A stretch of 64,000 nt of DNA from positions 248,001 to 312,000 of the forward strand of contig NZ_JABMLE010000002.1 of the NCBI RefSeq assembly GCF_013205025.1. The letters are read 5' to 3'. Positions 1 to 7,983 of this stretch are shown here, piece by piece; position 1 is the first letter of the stretch, and every line of letters begins with the position of its first letter. The notes under the pieces were generated by a model, which was given only the letters and a program-made list of their open reading frames with translations, had not been told where the DNA came from and did no database searches. Source of the DNA: Rathayibacter sp. VKM Ac-2857 (GTDB lineage: Bacteria; Actinomycetota; Actinomycetes; Actinomycetales; Microbacteriaceae). Made by a program: the position numbers and the translations under genes.

Positions 1-713
1 GTCAGCCCGAGCGCGTCCATCCGGCGGGTGTGCGAGGCGATGAGCTCGGTGAAGACCGGCTCGATCCGCGACTCGTCCGAGTCGGGGTTGCCCGAGCCCA
101 TCAGCGCCGAGCGCGCGACGAGGAGCGTGTCGCCGACCAGCCGGCGCCCCCAGACCGCGAGCCGGGAGCCGAGGCGCTCATCGGCGGCGATCTCGCGGCG
201 GAGGATCGCGACCAGGCCGTCGACACCGGTGTCCGCGCCGAGCGTCTGGGCGATCCGCGGGCCGACGTCGTTCGGCAGCCCGCCGGTGAGCCGGATGAAG
301 AAGTCGTCGAGGAGCCCCGCCGTGATGTACGCCGACAGCAGCGTCTCGTGCAGATCGGCGCCACGGGTCAGGTGCTCGAAGGTGTCGATCGCCGGCCGGA
401 ACGGTGCCATCGCCTCGCTCGGCTCGACGTCGCGCCGGCGCAGCTCAGCGACGACCGCGTGGTGCTTCGCGAGCGCGGTGCCCGCCGCCGCGGAGATCGC
501 CTCCTTGTCGGCGAGGTCGTCCGTGCCCGCCACTCCGCGGGCCAGCGCCTCGAAGACGGCGAGCTGGAGGTAGGCCACCTGACCGAGGTAGGGCAGCAGC
601 TCCGGCGTCAGATCGGCCAGATCGACGCGGTCGCGCTTGCTCGTCGACTCACCGCGCGGGGTCAGTCGGGGGGCTTCGCCGAGCGGACGTCGACGTCGGA
701 ACCAGGCTGCCAT
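1..713 (-). CDS. Ferritin-like fold-containing protein (C-terminus beyond window)
   Basis: The frame is open from an ATG at 713 to the window edge, giving 237 codons without a stop, so the C-terminal end is missing. The translation begins MAAWFRRRRP and continues as a mostly helical protein with segments such as LPYLGQVAYLQLAVFEALA and AGLLDDFFIRL. It resembles the actinobacterial ferritin-like fold proteins related to tRNA hydroxylase-type di-iron proteins. Paired Glu/His metal ligands cannot be assigned with certainty. A TACACT -10 element at 720-725 lies 6 nt before the ATG, which suggests a leaderless transcript and supports this start. It is divergent from the DEAD-box helicase gene, a pairing commonly seen in Microbacteriaceae (family knowledge). 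The specific function is unknown. Confidence 0.75.
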   Translation of the reverse strand, partial: MAAWFRRRRPLGEAPRLTPRGESTSKRDRVDLADLTPELLPYLGQVAYLQLAVFEALARGVAGTDDLADKEAISAAAGTALAKHHAVVAELRRRDVEPSEAMAPFRPAIDTFEHLTRGADLHETLLSAYITAGLLDDFFIRLTGGLPNDVGPRIAQTLGADTGVDGLVAILRREIAADERLGSRLAVWGRRLVGDTLLVARSALMGSGNPDSDESRIEPVFTELIASHTRRMDALGL

Positions 714-719
714 CCGATC

Positions 720-725
720 AGTGTA
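720..725 (-). promoter_or_regulatory. -10 element of the ferritin-like gene
   Basis: TACACT on the minus strand, 6 nt upstream of the ATG at 713, so transcription would begin at or next to the start codon. Confidence 0.45.
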
Positions 726-771
726 GAGCGCGCGCCGCCCGCGCTTCCGGGCCCGACGACCCCCGTGGCGG

Positions 772-777
772 TAGACT
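772..777 (+). promoter_or_regulatory. -10 element upstream of the DEAD-box helicase
   Basis: TAGACT followed after 7 nt by an ATG at 785 that opens a 7-codon reading frame ending at 808. The helicase start at 867 would then have a leader of about 80 nt. Confidence 0.4.
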
Positions 778-784
778 CGCCGGG

Positions 785-808
785 ATGTCACCGGCGCTGG
801 ATCGGTGA
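785..808 (+). CDS. Possible 7-residue leader peptide
   Basis: ATG at 785 to TGA at 808 encodes MSPALDR. The ATG sits 7 nt after a TAGACT -10 hexamer, the same geometry seen at many leaderless genes in this window, so it could be translated from the 5' end of the helicase mRNA. Nothing else supports it. It is out of frame with the helicase and may be chance. Confidence 0.2.
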   Translation: MSPALDR

Positions 809-866
809 CCCTGCGCCCGAGTCGTACAGGGGCGTGGACCGTTCGACACGACAGGCGCTTCACTCC

Positions 867-2324
867 GTGACTTTCTCCGATCTCAACATCGACGACGACA
901 TCGTCGCCGCACTCGCCGCCAAGGGCATCCTCGAGCCGTTCCCGATCCAGGAGCAGACCATCCCCCTGGCCTTGCAGAAGCAGGACATCATCGGCCAGGC
1001 CAAGACCGGCACCGGCAAGACCTTCGGCTTCGGCCTCCCCCTCATCCAGGCCCTCGGCAAGGACCCGGAGCCCGGCGTCAAGGCGCTGATCGTGGTGCCG
1101 ACCCGCGAGCTGGCCGTGCAGGTCACCGAGGACATCGAGCTCGCCGCCTCCAACCGGCCGACCAAGATCGTCTCGATCTACGGCGGCAAGGCGTACGAGG
1201 GGCAGATCGAGCAGCTCAAGGCCGGCGCGCAGATCGTCGTCGGCACCCCCGGCCGCCTGCTCGACCTCGCCGGTCAGCGCCTGCTCTCGCTCGCGAGCGT
1301 GCAGACGATGGTCCTCGACGAGGCCGACAAGATGCTCGACCTCGGCTTCCTCTCGGACATCGAGAAGCTCTTCGCGCAGACCCCCGCGACCCGCCACACC
1401 ATGCTCTTCTCGGCGACGATGCCCGGCGCGATCGTCGCGCTGGCCCGCCGCTTCATGAACAAGCCGATCCACATCCGCGCGACCGACCCCGACGAGGGCA
1501 TCACGCAGGCGAACATCAAGCACATCGTCTACCGGGCGCACTCGCTCGACAAGGACGAGGTCATCGCGCGCATCCTGCAGGCCGAGGGCCGCGGCAAGAC
1601 CGTCATCTTCACCCGCACCAAGCGCGCGGCCGCCCGCATCGTCGAGGAGCTCAACGACCGCGGCTTCAACGCGGCCGCCGTGCACGGCGACCTCAACCAG
1701 GAGCAGCGCGAGCGCGCGATGGCCGCGTTCAAGGCCGGCAAGAAGGACATCCTGATCGCCACCGACGTCGCAGCGCGCGGCATCGACGTCAACGACGTCA
1801 CCCACGTGATCAACCACACCATCCCGGACGACGACCAGACCTACCTGCACCGCGTCGGCCGCACCGGCCGCGCCGGCAAGACCGGCATCGCCGTGACCTT
1901 CGTCGACTGGGAGGACCTGCACAAGTGGGCCCTCATCAACCGCGCGCTCGAGTTCGGCCAGCCCGACCCGGTCGAGACCTACTCCTCCTCGCCGCACCTC
2001 TACGAGGACCTCGCCATCCCCGTCGGCACGAAGGGCCGGCTGAAGCCGACCCCGATCCCCGCCGAGGCGAAGGCGGACGCCCGCCCCGAGCGCGCGCCCC
2101 GTCAGCGCGAGCCGCGGGAGCCGCGCGAGGGCGGCCGCGAGCCGCGCCGCCGCAACCGCGGAGCGGAGTCCGCCGAGACCGCCCCCGCCGCCGCCGAGGC
2201 CGAGTCGGTGCCCGCCGGCCAGGCGCCCTCGAGCGAGAGCAAGGAGCACCACGACGGCAACAGCGAGCCCCGCCGCCGCACCCGTCAGCGCCGCCGCAGC
2301 CCCCGCCCGGACGGCTCGGCGTAG
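867..2324 (+). CDS. DEAD-box ATP-dependent RNA helicase
   Basis: A 485-residue RNA-unwinding ATPase, probably acting in ribosome assembly or mRNA decay. All core motifs are present: Q-motif ending at Q28, Walker A AKTGTGKT (45-52), PTRELA, DEAD (151-154), SAT (182-184) and HRVGRTGRAG (from 328). After about residue 400 the protein becomes a basic, low-complexity Arg/Glu/Pro tail (RQREPREPREGG), typical of RNA-anchoring extensions. The GTG at 867 gives the usual N-terminus VTFSDLNIDDD. An in-frame GTG at 834 is a possible alternative. The open frame extends far upstream but that part is antisense to the ferritin-like gene and is not protein-like. A repeat cluster follows directly. Confidence 0.95.
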   Translation: MTFSDLNIDDDIVAALAAKGILEPFPIQEQTIPLALQKQDIIGQAKTGTGKTFGFGLPLIQALGKDPEPGVKALIVVPTRELAVQVTEDIELAASNRPTKIVSIYGGKAYEGQIEQLKAGAQIVVGTPGRLLDLAGQRLLSLASVQTMVLDEADKMLDLGFLSDIEKLFAQTPATRHTMLFSATMPGAIVALARRFMNKPIHIRATDPDEGITQANIKHIVYRAHSLDKDEVIARILQAEGRGKTVIFTRTKRAAARIVEELNDRGFNAAAVHGDLNQEQRERAMAAFKAGKKDILIATDVAARGIDVNDVTHVINHTIPDDDQTYLHRVGRTGRAGKTGIAVTFVDWEDLHKWALINRALEFGQPDPVETYSSSPHLYEDLAIPVGTKGRLKPTPIPAEAKADARPERAPRQREPREPREGGREPRRRNRGAESAETAPAAAEAESVPAGQAPSSESKEHHDGNSEPRRRTRQRRRSPRPDGSA

Positions 2325-2333
2325 CAGCCGCTT

Positions 2334-2710
2334 CATGCTGGCCGAGGAGCTCCGCGGGAGCGTATCGAGACCCGCCCTCGTCAGCAGGCCGAGTGTCTGA
2401 CGCCGGTGGATCTCGATACGCCCGCTCCGCGGGCTACTCGATCAGCATGGAGGACCGCTCCGCGGGCTGCTCGATCGGCATGAGAAGCATGCTGGTCGAG
2501 TAGCTCCGCAGGAGCGTATCGAGACCCGCCCTCGTCAGCAGGCCGAGTGTCTGACGCCGGTGGATCTCGATACGCCCGCTCCGCGGGCTACTCGATCAGC
2601 ATGAGGTGGCGCGCCTGCCACTGATCGCCGCGGAGCATCTGGGCGCGACCGCCGCCGACCAGCGGCGGACCATGCTGGTCGAGTAGCCACGCAGGGGCGT
2701 ATCGAGACCC
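2334..2710. repeat. Palindromic repeat cluster I (inverted and tandem units)
   Basis: Fills the 411-base gene-free stretch between the helicase and the PHP gene. Forward units lie at about 2334-2373, 2488-2527 and 2671-2710. Reverse units lie at 2408-2449 and 2562-2603, with a partial reverse unit at 2455-2482. A unit reads TGCTGGTCGAGTAG, then a small GC hairpin, then CGTATCGAGACC. The block 2334-2449 is nearly repeated at 2488-2603 (period 154 nt), including the spacer with GTCAGCAGGCCGAGTGT. No gene is seen here. Confidence 0.9.
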
Positions 2711-2735
2711 GCCGCGGTCAGCAGGCCGGGTCGGC

Positions 2736-3578
2736 TCAGCGCGCCCGCGCCGCTCCGCGGATCGCGTCGACCGTCGCGCGCGCCGTGGTGTTCTCGCCGA
2801 GCCGGTTCGGCTTGCCCGTGCCGTGGTAGTCGCTCGAGCCGGTCGTGACGAGGGAGTAGCGCGCCGCCAGCTCGCGCAAGCGCCGCTTGCCCTCGCCGGT
2901 GTTCTCCCGGTGCTCGACCTCGAGGCCGAACAGCCCGGCGTCGACGAGGTCCGGCAGCAGCGACTCGATCACGATGCCGCGGGTGCTGGTCGCCGGGTGC
3001 GCGATCACCGGAACGCCGCCCGCAGCCCGCACGAGCCGCACGGCCTCGACGGGGTCGGGAGCGTAGTGCGGCTGGAAGTAACCACCGCGCCAGTCGAGGA
3101 TCCCCGCGAAGGCCGCCGAGCGGTCGGTCGCCAGCCCGCGGGCGACGAGCGCGTCGGCGATGTGCGGCCGCCCGATCGTGGTCCCGGGGCTGGTCTGCGC
3201 CAGGACGTCGTCCCAGGTCAGGTCGTAGTCGGCTGCGATCGCCGTGACGATCGCCTGCGCGCGGTGCGAGCGCTCCGAGCGGATCCGCGACGTCTCGGCC
3301 GCGAGGCCCGCGTCGTCCGGGTCGGGCAGGTAGGCGAGCACGTGCACGCTCGCCCAGCCGACGCGCGAGGACAGCTCCATGCCGGTCAGCAGGTCGATCC
3401 CCGCCTCGTCGGCCGCCGCGATCGCCGCCGCCCAGCCGCGGGTCGTGTCGTGGTCGGTCAGCGCGACGCCGTCGAGACCGGCCGCGGCCGCCGCGCGGAC
3501 GAGCACCTCGGGCGGCTCGGTGCCGTCGGAGACGAGCGAGTGGGTGTGGAGGTCGTACCCGCCTCCGGGGACATGCAT
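2736..3578 (-). CDS. PHP-domain metal-dependent phosphoesterase
   Basis: A 280-residue PHP-family hydrolase related to nucleoside or oligonucleotide phosphatases of the YciV/TrpH type; the substrate is not determinable. Metal ligands are clear: DLHTHS at residues 9-14, DHD at 42-44, a conserved Glu in GMELSS near 67, AHPAT near 188 and SSDYHG near 247. The ATG at 3578 is chosen because it starts MHVPGGGYDLHTHS just before the first metal motif. A TACGAT -10 element at 3585-3590 is 6 nt upstream, implying leaderless translation. An upstream ATG at 3650 would add 24 basic residues overlapping the divergent gene and is rejected. Confidence 0.88.
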   Translation of the reverse strand: MHVPGGGYDLHTHSLVSDGTEPPEVLVRAAAAAGLDGVALTDHDTTRGWAAAIAAADEAGIDLLTGMELSSRVGWASVHVLAYLPDPDDAGLAAETSRIRSERSHRAQAIVTAIAADYDLTWDDVLAQTSPGTTIGRPHIADALVARGLATDRSAAFAGILDWRGGYFQPHYAPDPVEAVRLVRAAGGVPVIAHPATSTRGIVIESLLPDLVDAGLFGLEVEHRENTGEGKRRLRELAARYSLVTTGSSDYHGTGKPNRLGENTTARATVDAIRGAARAR

Positions 3579-3584
3579 CCCGCC

Positions 3585-3590
3585 ATCGTA
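3585..3590 (-). promoter_or_regulatory. -10 element of the PHP gene
   Basis: TACGAT on the minus strand, ending 6 nt before the ATG at 3578. Leaderless geometry. Confidence 0.45.
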
Positions 3591-3626
3591 GACGCGCGTC
3601 CTGCGGACTCCCCGGGATCGATGCCC

Positions 3627-3632
3627 TAGCCT
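3627..3632 (+). promoter_or_regulatory. -10 element of the EEP-family gene
   Basis: TAGCCT ending 8 nt before the ATG at 3641. Leaderless or nearly leaderless. Confidence 0.4.
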
Positions 3633-3640
3633 GAGCCGGG

Positions 3641-4663
3641 ATGGGGACACGACTGGTCAAGTTCGCGGTGGCGCTCGCAGTGGCGATCGTGCTGCTGGTG
3701 GTCGCGGCACCCGGCTTCTTCGGGATCGCCGGTCAGACGCCCTTCGCGCAGCTCGTCTCGTTCCGCGCGGCCACCGCTGTCGCCGCGGTCGCCGGAGCCG
3801 TGGTCCTGGTCGTCGTGGCCGTACTCGTCGAGCCGGTGCGCCGGCTCGCCCTGGTCCTGGGGGCGATCGGCGTCGCCTTCGCGCTCGTCCTCGGCGGCCT
3901 GCAGGCGGTCCGCGGGAGCGACTCCGCCCCGCCGCGCGCGCACCGGCTCGGCGATCTGCGCGTCCTGAGCTGGAACCTGCTGCACGACGGCGTCCCCGCC
4001 GAGACCGTCGCGGCGCTCGCGAACGCGAACGCCGCCGACGCGGTCGCCCTGCTCGAGGTCTCGCAGGAGCGCGCTCAGCAGGTCAACGACGCCCTCGCCG
4101 CCGCCGGCCGGCCGATGATCCTGCACCTGGTCGCGGGAGCAGGCCCGTCCGACGGCACCGCGCTCCTGCTCGCGCCGACGCTCGGCGGCTACTCGGTCGA
4201 CGCCGCCAGCACGCCGACCGCGACCACCGCCTCGCTCGTCGCGCGCCCCGACAGCCCGGAGCGCCCGGTGATCGCCGCCGTGCACACCACGGCGCCCCTA
4301 CCCGCGGCGGCGACCGAGTGGCGCAGCGACCTGGCCCGGCTCGCCGACCTCTGCACGGCCGAGGAGGACCTGATCGTCCTGGGCGACCTCAACTCGACGC
4401 TCGACCACTGGTCCGCGCTCCCCGGCGACTCCGACCTCGGCGGCTGCGCCGATGCGGGGAGGCTCGCGAACGCCGCGGCCGTCGGCACCTGGCCGACGAG
4501 CCTCCCGCAGACCCTCGCCGCTCCGATCGACCACGTGCTGTTCTCGGGTCGCTGGGACGTCTCCGGCTTCGACGTGCTCGACGACCAGGACGACGCGGGC
4601 AGCGACCACCGCCCGGTGCTCGCGCAGCTCTCGATCCGCGGGATGGTCAAGGAGTCGTCCTGA
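3641..4663 (+). CDS. Membrane-anchored endonuclease/exonuclease/phosphatase family protein
   Basis: 340 residues. Three hydrophobic segments (about 8-30, 42-63 and 68-88) anchor the protein. The rest is an extracytoplasmic EEP (DNase I-like) domain: SWNLLHD near 111, a metal Glu in LLEVSQE, GDLNST near 252 and SDHRP at 321-325, which are the hallmark catalytic and metal-binding motifs. The substrate could be nucleic acid or a phospho-lipid/inositol compound; the sequence does not decide. The start is supported by TAGCCT at 3627-3632, 8 nt upstream. It is divergent from the PHP gene, with 62 nt between start codons. Confidence 0.85.
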   Translation: MGTRLVKFAVALAVAIVLLVVAAPGFFGIAGQTPFAQLVSFRAATAVAAVAGAVVLVVVAVLVEPVRRLALVLGAIGVAFALVLGGLQAVRGSDSAPPRAHRLGDLRVLSWNLLHDGVPAETVAALANANAADAVALLEVSQERAQQVNDALAAAGRPMILHLVAGAGPSDGTALLLAPTLGGYSVDAASTPTATTASLVARPDSPERPVIAAVHTTAPLPAAATEWRSDLARLADLCTAEEDLIVLGDLNSTLDHWSALPGDSDLGGCADAGRLANAAAVGTWPTSLPQTLAAPIDHVLFSGRWDVSGFDVLDDQDDAGSDHRPVLAQLSIRGMVKESS

Positions 4664-4665
4664 CC

Positions 4666-4707
4666 ACGCGGTCCTGATCGCGCGGTCCTGATCGCGCGGT
4701 CCTGACC
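4666..4707. repeat. Three tandem 14-nt repeats
   Basis: Three near-identical 14-nt units (GCGCGGTCCTGATC type) at 4666-4679, 4680-4693 and 4694-4707, directly after the stop codon of the EEP-family gene. Confidence 0.8.
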
Positions 4708-4752
4708 CGCCTCCCCTCTCGCCCCTCCCGGCCGGAGGAGGAGAATGGCGGA

Positions 4753-6273
4753 ATGACGAACACGGACGAGCAGACCACCACCGCGACACCGGAGACCGTC
4801 GCCGCCGCCCCGACCCCGCGCGCGACGACCAACCGCTCCACGACCCCCGGCTCCGACCGGTTCCGCGACTTCATCGCGTCCGGCTGGGCCGACCGCGAGG
4901 AGGCGCTGCCCGCGCCGCGCGAGCAGGCCGCCTTCGCCGCCCGCCGCCGCGAGCGCCTCTCGGCCCTGCACACGGGCGTCCGGCTGATCGTCCCCGCCGG
5001 ACGGCTGAAGCAGCGCGCGAACGACACCGACTACCCGTTCCGCGCGCACTCCGCCTTCACCTGGCTGACCGGCTGGGGCTCGGACTCGGAGCCGGGCGCC
5101 GTTCTGGTGCTCGAGCCTGCCGGCGAGGGCCACACCGCGACGCTCTACTTCCGCGAGCGCGCCGGCCGCGACTCCGACGAGTTCTACGCGAACTCCGAGA
5201 TCGGCGAGTTCTGGATCGGCCCGCGGCCCTCGCTCGCGCAGGTCGCGAGCGACCTCGGTCTCGAGACCCGGGGCATCGCGGAGCTCGACGCCGCCCTGGA
5301 CGCCGGCGACGCCGCGGTCGCGATCCTCCGCGAGGCGGACCCCGTGGTCACCGCGCGCGTGGACGCGCAGTCGAGCGGCACGGAGACCGGCGGCGACGCC
5401 CTCGAGCGCGACGCCGCCCTCGAGCGCGACCTCTCGGAGCTGCGCCTGGTCAAGGACGAGTACGAGATCGCCGAGCTGCGCGCCGCCGTCGACGCCACGG
5501 CCCGCGGCTTCGAGGACGTCCTCGCCGATCTGCCCCGCATCGTCCGGCACGAGCGCGGCGAGCGCCTGATCGAGGGCGTCTTCAACGGCCGCGCCCGCGC
5601 CGACGGCAACGCGGTCGGCTACGACACCATCGCCGCCGCCGGTCCGCACGCCTGCATTCTGCACTGGACCCGCAACGACGGGCCGGTGCGCCCCGGCGAT
5701 TTGGTGCTCCTCGACGCCGGCGTCGAGCAGGAGAGCTACTACACCGCCGACATCACCCGCACCTTCCCCGTCGACGGCCGCTACACCGACGCCCAGCGCC
5801 GCGTGCACGAGACGGTGCGGGAGGCGGCCGACGCCGCCTTCGCGATCGTCCGGCCCGGCATCCGCTTCCGCGAGGTGCACGCCGCCGCGATGGCCGTCAT
5901 CGCCCGGCGCACCGCCGAGTGGGGACTGCTGCCGGTCAGCGCCGAGGAGGCGCTCGAGGCCGACAACCAGCAGCACCGCCGCTACATGGTGCACGGCACC
6001 AGCCACCACCTGGGCCTCGACGTGCACGACTGCGCGAAGGCCCGCCGCGAGATGTACCTGGACGGGATCGTCGAGGCCGGCATGGTCTTCACGATCGAGC
6101 CGGGGCTCTACTTCCAGCCCGACGACCTCACCGTCCCGGCGGAGCTGCGCGGCATCGGCGTGCGGATCGAGGACGACGTCCTCGTGACGGCGGACGGCGC
6201 CGAGAACCTCTCGGCCGGCATCCCCCGCTCGGCCGACGACATCGAGGCCTGGATGGCGCGGCTGGCCGGCTGA
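4753..6273 (+). CDS. pepP: Aminopeptidase P family metallopeptidase (M24B)
   Basis: A 506-residue Xaa-Pro aminopeptidase that removes N-terminal residues preceding proline. The N-terminal creatinase-like domain is followed by the pita-bread M24 domain. The metal ligands align with the family: D321 in LLDAG, D333 in TADITRTF, a conserved His near 419 in HHLGLDVHD, E449 in IEPGLYF and E473 in RIEDD. The first 40 residues are Thr/Ala-rich and probably disordered. GAGGAGGAG just upstream is a strong ribosome-binding site. A second ATG at 4745 is out of frame. The convergent neighbour downstream is a glutamine amidotransferase. Confidence 0.93.
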   Translation: MTNTDEQTTTATPETVAAAPTPRATTNRSTTPGSDRFRDFIASGWADREEALPAPREQAAFAARRRERLSALHTGVRLIVPAGRLKQRANDTDYPFRAHSAFTWLTGWGSDSEPGAVLVLEPAGEGHTATLYFRERAGRDSDEFYANSEIGEFWIGPRPSLAQVASDLGLETRGIAELDAALDAGDAAVAILREADPVVTARVDAQSSGTETGGDALERDAALERDLSELRLVKDEYEIAELRAAVDATARGFEDVLADLPRIVRHERGERLIEGVFNGRARADGNAVGYDTIAAAGPHACILHWTRNDGPVRPGDLVLLDAGVEQESYYTADITRTFPVDGRYTDAQRRVHETVREAADAAFAIVRPGIRFREVHAAAMAVIARRTAEWGLLPVSAEEALEADNQQHRRYMVHGTSHHLGLDVHDCAKARREMYLDGIVEAGMVFTIEPGLYFQPDDLTVPAELRGIGVRIEDDVLVTADGAENLSAGIPRSADDIEAWMARLAG

Positions 6274-6312
6274 GGCGCGACCCGCACGGATCCGACCCGG
6301 GGTCGTCGGCGC

Positions 6313-7065
6313 TCAGGCGGCGACGGCCTCGACCGAGGTCGCCCGTGCCGTGGCGCGCGCGAGGCCCTCGAGCAGGACGGCGAGCTGACCGGCCGGCGCC
6401 GCCGGGTCCTCCGGGTGCCACTGCACGCCGACGATCGGCGCGTCCCGGTGCTCCAGCGCCTCGACGACGCCGTCGTCCGCGCGGGCGACGACCCGCAGGC
6501 CCGGGGCGAGGGCGTCGACCGCCTGGTGGTGCGCGCTCTGCACGGCGAGCGCCTCCGCGCCGAAGAGGCCGCCCAGAGTGGAGTCCGCGGCGAGCACCAC
6601 GTCGTGGCGGTGCATGCGCTCGTGCACCGGCGCATCGGCGTTGAGGTGCGCGGCCTCCGGGCCGAGATCCGGGACGAGCGTGCCGCCGAGGGCGACGTTG
6701 ACGATCTGGAGTCCGCGGCAGATGCCGAGGAGCGGCGTGCGGCGGGCGAGTGCCCGGCGCACCAGCGCGATCTGCGCGTCGTCCGCCTGCTCGGCGTGCG
6801 GGCCCTCGCCGGCGTAGCCGCGGGCGACGCCGTAGCGCTCGGGGGCGATGTCCTCGCCGCCGGCCAGGACGATCGCGTCCGCGCCGAGCGTCCGCTCGAG
6901 CAGCCGGGCGGTGCCGAGGTCCTCGGCGGCGAAGCGCTCCGCCGTCCAGCCCAGCTCGCGGGCGAGGCCGAGGATGCGGCCGTTGAGCATCTGCACGTAG
7001 GAGTGGTACTCGTCGCGTCCGGGGCGGGTCGAAGCGACTTCGACGATGGCGAGCGTTCCTGGCAT
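6313..7065 (-). CDS. Class I glutamine amidotransferase, gamma-glutamyl-GABA hydrolase-like (C26)
   Basis: 250 residues with the C26/GATase fold: nucleophile C116 in GICRGLQ and the His/Glu of VQWHPED (H217, E219). An AHHQA segment near 178-182 fits the PuuD-like branch. It probably hydrolyses a gamma-glutamyl amide. Linkage to polyamine degradation is only suggested by the arginase-like gene nearby, so the substrate is unproven. The ATG at 7065 has a clear GGAGG site before it. An upstream in-frame ATG at 7125 would add 20 residues without family similarity. Confidence 0.87.
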   Translation of the reverse strand: MPGTLAIVEVASTRPGRDEYHSYVQMLNGRILGLARELGWTAERFAAEDLGTARLLERTLGADAIVLAGGEDIAPERYGVARGYAGEGPHAEQADDAQIALVRRALARRTPLLGICRGLQIVNVALGGTLVPDLGPEAAHLNADAPVHERMHRHDVVLAADSTLGGLFGAEALAVQSAHHQAVDALAPGLRVVARADDGVVEALEHRDAPIVGVQWHPEDPAAPAGQLAVLLEGLARATARATSVEAVAA

Positions 7066-7133
7066 GCCTCCATCCTGTGCACGGGCGCGCGGCGGGTCGA
7101 GCGGGGACGACACGGTCGGTAACACAGGCCCCG

Positions 7134-7139
7134 TACGAT
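7134..7139 (+). promoter_or_regulatory. -10 element of the alanine-rich hypothetical gene
   Basis: TACGAT ending 6 nt before the GTG at 7146. Leaderless geometry. Confidence 0.4.
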
Positions 7140-7145
7140 CACGGA

Positions 7146-7925
7146 GTGACCTCGCCGCCCCCGTCCCTCCCCGAGCGGCTGCACCGCTCCCGGGCCGACG
7201 TCTCCGTCCTCGCGGGCACCACCTCGGAGCGGCAGGTGCGACCGCTCCGCGAGGCGGTCGAGGCGGCCGCCGAGCGCGACGACGACGCCGCCGCGCTGCT
7301 CGACGCCGTCGAGGCCCAGACGGCGCTGCTGGAGCGCGCCGAGACCCAGCTCAGCGCGCTCGAGCGCTCGGTGCGCGACGACCTCGACCGCGCGAGCACC
7401 CTGACCGGGGTCCGCACCACGGCCCAGCTCGCCTCGGCCGCCGACGTCGCGACCGCCTGCGCCGCCGCGACCGCCCTGCTGCTCAGCGCCGACGACGCGC
7501 GCGCCTCGGACGTCCGCCACGACCCCTCCGCCGTGCTCGCCCTGCTGCTCGAGGCGGACGCCGCCCTCGACGCCGTGGTCGCCGGCTACCGCGATCCTCG
7601 GTCGCAGGCCGAGCGGCAGCTGCTCCTGGTCGAGGGGGCGCGCACTGTCGCCCTGCTCGGGGCCGACGCGGTCGCCCTGCTCGCGGCCGTGCACGGCGAG
7701 CGGATCACCGCCGCGCCGCGCATCCTCGCCGAGGAGACCCGCGCCCAGCTGGACGCCGCCCTGCATCTCGCGGCAGCGGATCCGTCGGCCGCGCTCGAGC
7801 TCGCGAGGGCGGCCGACGACCGCGCCCGCTCCGCGCTGGACGAGGCGCTGCTCGACCTCGACGGCCCCGAAGCGCCGTCCGCGGATCCGCTCGCGGGCGT
7901 GCCCGGCGAGCTCCCCGCCGCCTGA
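7146..7925 (+). CDS. Alanine-rich, mostly helical hypothetical protein
   Basis: 259 residues, not recognised. The composition is dominated by Ala, Leu, Asp, Glu and Arg with heptad-like spacing (for example EAQTALLERAETQLSALE), which predicts long helices or coiled coil. There is no signal peptide, membrane segment, cysteine or catalytic motif. The GTG at 7146 is preferred because TACGAT lies 6 nt upstream. An ATG at 7077 would overlap the leader of the divergent amidotransferase gene. Codon use matches its neighbours, so this is a real resident gene. It lies 58 nt upstream of the arginase-like gene. Confidence 0.65.
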   Translation: MTSPPPSLPERLHRSRADVSVLAGTTSERQVRPLREAVEAAAERDDDAAALLDAVEAQTALLERAETQLSALERSVRDDLDRASTLTGVRTTAQLASAADVATACAAATALLLSADDARASDVRHDPSAVLALLLEADAALDAVVAGYRDPRSQAERQLLLVEGARTVALLGADAVALLAAVHGERITAAPRILAEETRAQLDAALHLAAADPSAALELARAADDRARSALDEALLDLDGPEAPSADPLAGVPGELPAA

Positions 7926-7970
7926 TCCGGCGGTGCCGCGCACGGGCCTCGGCCCCCGCGAGCCGCGTGC

Positions 7971-7976
7971 CATAGT
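7971..7976 (+). promoter_or_regulatory. -10 element of the arginase-like gene
   Basis: CATAGT ending 7 nt before the ATG at 7984. Leaderless geometry. Confidence 0.35.
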
Positions 7977-7983
7977 GAGACTC

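Noticed and set aside
30-866. N-terminal extension of the DEAD-box helicase
   Set aside because: Open frame but antisense to the ferritin-like gene and lacking any helicase similarity; start at 867 is preferred.
2334-2735. CRISPR array
   Set aside because: Units are spaced unevenly, alternate in orientation, and spacers are shared between units; no cas genes are present.
4189-6027. 612-codon minus-strand frame over the aminopeptidase gene
   Set aside because: Antisense shadow with low-complexity translation, whereas the plus strand shows complete M24B motifs.
7046-7975. 309-codon plus-strand frame overlapping the hypothetical at 7146
   Set aside because: A frame-shifted Arg-rich shadow of the real frame, which has helical composition and a promoter.
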